Below, piece after piece: positions 1 to 64,000 of a stretch of DNA of 64,000 bases (the stretch's first letter is position 1; the number at the start of each line of letters is the position of its first letter). Position numbers and translations under genes: made by a program. The stretch spans positions 248,001 to 312,000 of the forward strand of contig BAAHQB010000096.1 of NCBI GenBank assembly GCA_054601695.1, read 5' to 3'. Source of the stretch: Amorphochlora amoebiformis (lineage: Eukaryota > Cercozoa > Chlorarachniophyceae). A model generated the notes under the pieces. It was not told the origin of the DNA. It did not search any database and was given only the letters and a program-made list of their open reading frames with translations.

Positions 1-108
1 ATCTATCTGGCTACGACGGAACGTATAGAGGAGTAAGTCAGATATGTTATGTATGTATATGTGTATATATATATATATGTGTGTGTATATAGATATATAA
101 TATATATA

Positions 109-141
<33 letters not shown>

Positions 142-257
142 ATTATATCACTTACCCTTCTTTATGCCCCGCATAGCCGAGGATTATACATATCTCCGAT
201 ATAATGTATGCATATACATGTATGTACATATATATATACATACATATAATCATATGT

Positions 258-304
<47 letters not shown>

Positions 305-362
305 CATATACATATATGTACACATATATACACGTACACACATATATAAATATATATATATG

Positions 363-396
<34 letters not shown>

Positions 397-592
397 GTAT
401 GTATAATGTATGTGTATTTATGTTTATATATACGTATATACATATATATATATACATGTACACATACATATATATATATATACACATATACATATACATA
501 TATATATATATATGTATATATATATACTATATATAATTATAGATAGATTTAATAGAGTTCAACAAACTAACAGATATACTACAAACCAACAG

Positions 593-630
<38 letters not shown>

Positions 631-741
631 TATTTATAGATAGATACAATAGAGTTATATATACTAACAGATATACTTTACCCCTACTCTTCCCGACGGT
701 GAATTTCGACAATATGGTGTCCTTCCGTTAGGTATATGTAT

Positions 742-778
<37 letters not shown>

Positions 779-849
779 GTAGATATATATATAAATATAT
801 ATATATAAGTACTGATCAAGATAATCAAGAGCGGCTTCATCCATGTTAT

Positions 850-942
<93 letters not shown>

Positions 943-1166
943 TGAGTGTGCATGTATGCAAAAATGTCTTAGATATGCATGTATGTATGTAATCTATATA
1001 ATATATATAAATATATATGTATATATATATATATATATGTAACATGTGACCATATATATATATATGTATATATGTATATATATATATATATATTATATAT
1101 AAGGCCTCTGGAAAGAAGCCAACCGTACGACTTCCTCTTTATCACCCTTAGAAGTATATGAATATA

Positions 1167-1197
<31 letters not shown>

Positions 1198-1250
1198 ATA
1201 TACCATTCATATATATGTATATATATGTACATATTTGCTAGTGTCTATGT

Positions 1251-1281
<31 letters not shown>

Positions 1282-1358
1282 CTTTATATATATATATATA
1301 TGTATATATATATGTTAATATGATTTGTACATGTACACTTAAACATTTACGTATATAC

Positions 1359-1409
<51 letters not shown>

Positions 1410-1480
1410 GTGTCAATGTACATATATAATATATATATATATATAAGTACATATATACATATATGCATACGTGTATATGC

Positions 1481-1534
<54 letters not shown>

Positions 1535-1720
1535 CATATGATAGAAACTATACATATATAGGCTAGCGTGAGGATTCACCTGGATAAAATTAGAAAAGAG
1601 GCAGAGGCTCTAGGACTCTCATTAGAGGTTATATATATAAATATATATATATATATATGTACATATATATATATATATACATATTTACATATATATATGT
1701 GTGTGTATACATATATATAC

Positions 1721-1751
<31 letters not shown>

Positions 1752-1923
1752 TATATTTCGTATATCAAATATATCTAAGAGGCAGAGGCTCTAGGACTCT
1801 CATTAGAGGTTATATATATAAATGTATATATATATATATATATGTAGATATATATACTATATATTGTATATTTATACACATGTATATATATATGATGATC
1901 TTTTATTAACATATCATAGTTTG

Positions 1924-1957
<34 letters not shown>

Positions 1958-2055
1958 TATATATATATGTATATATACATGTATATATAAATACATGTAT
2001 ATATATATATATATACATATATAAATATATATGCATATCTATATATATATATATA

Positions 2056-2100
<45 letters not shown>

Positions 2101-2243
2101 TGTGTGTATACATAGGTATAGTTTCCTTTCATATATTGTAGTGTATACAAGTATATATACATATATATGTATATATATATATAATATAAGTATACGTAAA
2201 TATGTCAGGTACGCAACAAGTGTGTTTATGTAAATATATGCAC

Positions 2244-2287
<44 letters not shown>

Positions 2288-2288
2288 A

Positions 2289-2321
<33 letters not shown>

Positions 2322-2419
2322 ATATATTTATACATATTTTCATATTTAGGTATACACATATATATATATATATATATATATATTTTTACGTATGTGTGTG
2401 TGTGTGTGTATATATATAC

Positions 2420-2461
<42 letters not shown>

Positions 2462-2566
2462 CTATATATGAATAAATGCACATATATATATATATATATG
2501 TGAATAAATATATATATATATATATGTGAATGTATTATATATATATATATATATATAATATATGTA

Positions 2567-2597
<31 letters not shown>

Positions 2598-2755
2598 CAT
2601 GTGTATGTATACACTATATATTATATATATATATATATATATAATATATGCGCATATATGACACCATATATCTAGCTCACGAGTGCTATGGAAGATGGAG
2701 GAGGTGAACCAGATCATTATATTCATAGATATATGTATATATATATAGAAAACTA

Positions 2756-2812
<57 letters not shown>

Positions 2813-3069
2813 TATACAACTTTTATTTATTCATATATATATATATATATATATGTATGTATTTTATATATGTGTATATATACATACATAATATATATAT
2901 ATATATATAATATATATATATGTGTGTGTGTATTCTATATATCGTACATATATACACATACACATATATATATATATACATGTACAATGTTCATATATGT
3001 ATATATGTATTATTTGTTTCCATTAGATATATATATACGTATAATTGGTGTAAACATAGATGTATATAC

Positions 3070-3109
<40 letters not shown>

Positions 3110-3372
3110 ATACATATGTATTAACAAGATTAAATATACACCTACACATCCATGTACAAATACTAAACACACGTTCACAAACACAAGATATTTACATATG
3201 CATATCACAAGTTAATTATATAGTATATACATACATACCTTCCCACACGTGTCCAGTTGAAATCCGTTGCAGTGGAGACAAGTCCACCGTCAGATCCCTA
3301 GCAGTTCGACGCTGGTTAGAAGCGAATATAATGCAAGTCAGTGGTGTTCAGTATGTCAGTGTCATTACGTAG
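1..3372 (+). CDS. Unidentified multi-exon gene, 3' part (gene A)
   Basis: Exon islands that read through on the plus strand: 1-32 (reads [10 protein letters not shown], donor gtaagt), 671-731 ([20 protein letters not shown], acceptor after ctaacag, donor gtatat), 810-844, 1104-1153 (or ending at 1124), 1562-1627 (contains [14 protein letters not shown]), 2676-2703 (LTSAMEDGG) and terminal exon 3257-3372 (contains [17 protein letters not shown]), stop TAG at 3370-3372. Phases agree for 1-32 to 671, and for 1562 to 2676 to 3257. The 810 and 1104 exons are less certain. The gene starts before the window. I do not recognise the family. The 1562 exon looks helical and charged. The gene converges on the importin gene, 420 bp away. 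Exon boundaries are inferred from splice motifs and phase only. Confidence 0.5.
545..600 (+). repeat. Acceptor-edge copies upstream of exon 671
   Basis: The acceptor context of exon 671 (actaacagatatac, with its preceding atagagtt stretch) occurs in degenerate form twice just upstream, followed by AT repeat. This fits the acceptor-edge duplication pattern seen elsewhere in the window. Confidence 0.5.
1777..1811 (+). repeat. Donor-edge copy of exon 1562-1627
   Basis: The last 33 or so bases of exon 1562-1627 plus its gttatata donor recur here almost unchanged inside the following intron, separated from the exon by AT repeat. The copy has no acceptor of its own, so it looks like a duplicated exon edge rather than an alternative exon. 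Confidence 0.75.
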
Positions 3373-3792
3373 CCTTAACCTAAGAGTTATTCATCATTAT
3401 TAATAATGAGTTAACGCTTGAAGTAACATATATTCGTTCCGCGGTAGTCATGAACTTGTTTTTTGTATAAGGTCCAGTGATTGTCAGTAACATCACTAAG
3501 CTGTAAGTCAGGCCGAACTATCGAGTCGGTCGCGAATTTTTAAATATTTATACTATATATACAGTCCATATTTACTGCCACTGACCACTATATAGTACAA
3601 GTGTATTGAAATTTGTAATGATACAATTATGCTGATTTGTTCTGCTTGACATAGGTAGAGTTATATTTTTAATACTAAGGTACTCTACTAGCATAGAGTA
3701 TGATTATAAGCCTGATATTTACAATACAGTACTACTAGACTAGAGTAAGACCGGTCTAAGCTATGATTCTTTTTAATGTTATAACTTGGGGT
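3373..3792. other. Intergenic region between convergent genes A and B
   Basis: There are 420 bases between the TAG of gene A and the TAA of the importin gene. The sequence is AT-rich but complex, with no dinucleotide array, TTAGGG repeat or convincing ORF. It should hold both 3' UTRs and polyadenylation signals. The contrast with the repeat-filled introns on both sides is sharp. Confidence 0.6.
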
Positions 3793-38094
<34,302 letters not shown>

Positions 38095-38372
38095 CCCGCC
38101 CCCCCTCAACCTTCGGACACAGGCGACACGTGCCGATGTGTAACCTTTTCCACTTTTCGAAATACCTATATAATTTTGGCTGATGGAGACGGGTAGGATC
38201 CATAAGACGGCCAGAGACGTCGCCATGGCAACCCTTGGAGACATTCGGGACCTAGGGAAATAGATATCCTATTATGTATTATAGGGATATCCTTTCCTAA
38301 TATCTTGAATGTGACATTGCCCCCAGTCACAGGGTCGGTGCCGTGAGTGGCGGGAAACGAGTGAGAGAAGGC
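38095..38372. promoter_or_regulatory. Divergent promoter region, importin / tubulin cofactor B
   Basis: There are 278 bases between the proposed start codons of the importin (minus) and the cofactor (plus). The sequence is complex, with balanced composition and no microsatellite. The minus-strand frame stays open across part of it, so the importin start could lie further in. Confidence 0.5.
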
Positions 38373-41979
<3,607 letters not shown>

Positions 41980-42540
41980 TTGATAGACCACAACTTGGAA
42001 AATACAGTAGCCTTAGTAGCAGTGGATCACGCGTCTAGACGGTACGTCTCGCGCTTGCTGTTGGATCAAGGTTGCAATTGATTGACAGCGAATTAATGAA
42101 CTAACTACCGGCCGGACCAGCCGCACACATCTAGACATGCATGTTTCGCAGTGCTAGACTAGCTATTTGGATTTTGCTAGTACTAGAGTAGCCGCTTCAG
42201 CAGCTCTTGATAGTCCGAAACATATTAGCCTATCTTAACCTCTCTAGCTAGAATCTAGTAATAACTACTAGTATTAGGACGAAGGAGTACCTTTAGTATT
42301 TTAATATGCACTAGATGCATTTAGATCGGGCAGTCTAGTAATTATCACAATTAATCTAGTTAATATCAAATCGGATCTTAACGATAGGATTCAGGCTGAT
42401 CTAGTGATCAATGGCGACTTTGAAGTGCGGATGACGGTCTAGACGGTCGTGCAACTATATGCATTTATAACTAACAGACGGATGATCGATATGTACAGAC
42501 GTTAAAATGTATGATAAACTACAGCACAAAACGGAGACTC
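41980..42540. other. Intergenic region between convergent genes C and D
   Basis: 561 bases without microsatellite, rich in ctag (ctagactagc, ctagtactag). No ORF of note. Expected to hold both 3' UTRs. It resembles the other convergent gap at 3373-3792 in composition. Confidence 0.6.
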
Positions 42541-47064
<4,524 letters not shown>

Positions 47065-47151
47065 TGGCCGAAAAGATAAATTTCTTTAACTTTTCTGGGA
47101 GAACTTTCTAATTACGCCTAAATCACGCCACAGCACTACGCAGAATTGCTG
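47065..47151. promoter_or_regulatory. 87-bp divergent promoter, dipeptidase / gene E
   Basis: Only 87 bases separate the two ATG codons. No TATA box or microsatellite. Both 5' UTRs must be very short, or transcripts overlap, or one start lies further in. Confidence 0.55.
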
Positions 47152-63670
<16,519 letters not shown>

Positions 63671-64000
63671 AGTATCGGAACGTAGTCAGAGGTATGTTGG
63701 AGATCGCTGGAGATCGCTGGAGATCAATGGAGATATTCTCACCCTATTCTAACCGGTAGTGGGTGCAGTACGACCCCGTGTTGTCCGATAGCTATTAAGT
63801 GACCGCGCTCACGTCATGTCATGTCGTTACGTCACGCAATGTCACGTCGTTACTTCTCGCCATGTCACGCTCTGGAATTTTAATCGAAGTTTGTAGTACT
63901 CTTTGCATGTGTGTCTTTTGTCCCAGAGTTTTGAGATTATACTATTACATGTACACACATAGAAATACTTGCATGGGTATTATGTATGTATTGTAATATA
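63671..64000. other. Region after gene E, with dispersed element copy 2
   Basis: Beyond the TAG, GGAGATCGCT units (63698-63730), aaccggtagtg and a cluster of gtcacg/acgtcatgtc motifs (63800-63870) follow the same order as the block at 4790-5000. This probably covers the 3' UTR. No ORF was recognised. Confidence 0.55.

Noticed and set aside
163-200. Minus-strand exon-like island with gtaagt donor (reads [13 protein letters not shown])
   Set aside because: It would lie inside an intron of plus-strand gene A, and no partner exon was found. Left open.

Overview
The window is nuclear DNA of a eukaryote, most likely a unicellular one. About 95% of it is (AT)n microsatellite and TTAGGG-type repeat. 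Short, higher-complexity islands of 20-170 bases, plus one of 1.4 kb, sit in this background. Nearly every island has an AG acceptor on one side and a GT (sometimes GC) donor on the other, and the codon phases of neighbouring islands agree. Chaining islands by phase gives five intron-rich genes. The long computed ORFs rich in Tyr/Ile, Arg/Val, Leu/Gly, Asn/Pro or Ser/Leu are translations of simple repeats and are not genes. I cannot name the species. Three conserved genes (tubulin cofactor B, a transportin-3 class importin beta and a bacterial-type Xaa-His dipeptidase) and TTAGGG arrays point to a protist or alga with giant introns.

Layout: (A) 1-3372, plus strand, 3' part of an unidentified gene ending in TAG. 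(B) 3793-38094, minus strand, a gene of about 54 small exons for a transportin-3/importin-13/Mtr10 class nuclear import receptor. (C) 38373-41979, plus strand, seven exons for tubulin-folding cofactor B. (D) 42541-47064, minus strand, six exons for a PepD-type M20 dipeptidase. (E) 47152-63670, plus strand, about 26 mostly tiny exons for an unidentified coiled-coil protein. The gene-to-gene spaces are small (420, 278, 561 and 87 bp) and almost free of microsatellite. Introns reach several kb and hold nearly all the repeats. B/C and D/E are divergent pairs; A/B and C/D converge.

The most unusual signal is a recurrent intron structure. For more than 20 exons, one edge of the exon together with its splice site and flanking intron is repeated 1 to about 11 times inside the adjacent intron. 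The direction is always the same: acceptor-edge copies lie 5' of the intact exon and donor-edge copies lie 3' of it, so the intact exon is the copy that joins the rest of the mRNA. The introns appear to have grown by tandem duplications with one breakpoint in the exon and the other in repeat DNA, leaving arrays of decoy splice sites. Other notable signals are several GC-AG introns, TTAGGG arrays in both orientations inside introns, a dispersed 45-bp motif embedded in those arrays, minisatellites inside coding exons, and very long pyrimidine tracts next to acceptors.

The genes share no obvious pathway. The importin, the tubulin cofactor and the dipeptidase are housekeeping functions.
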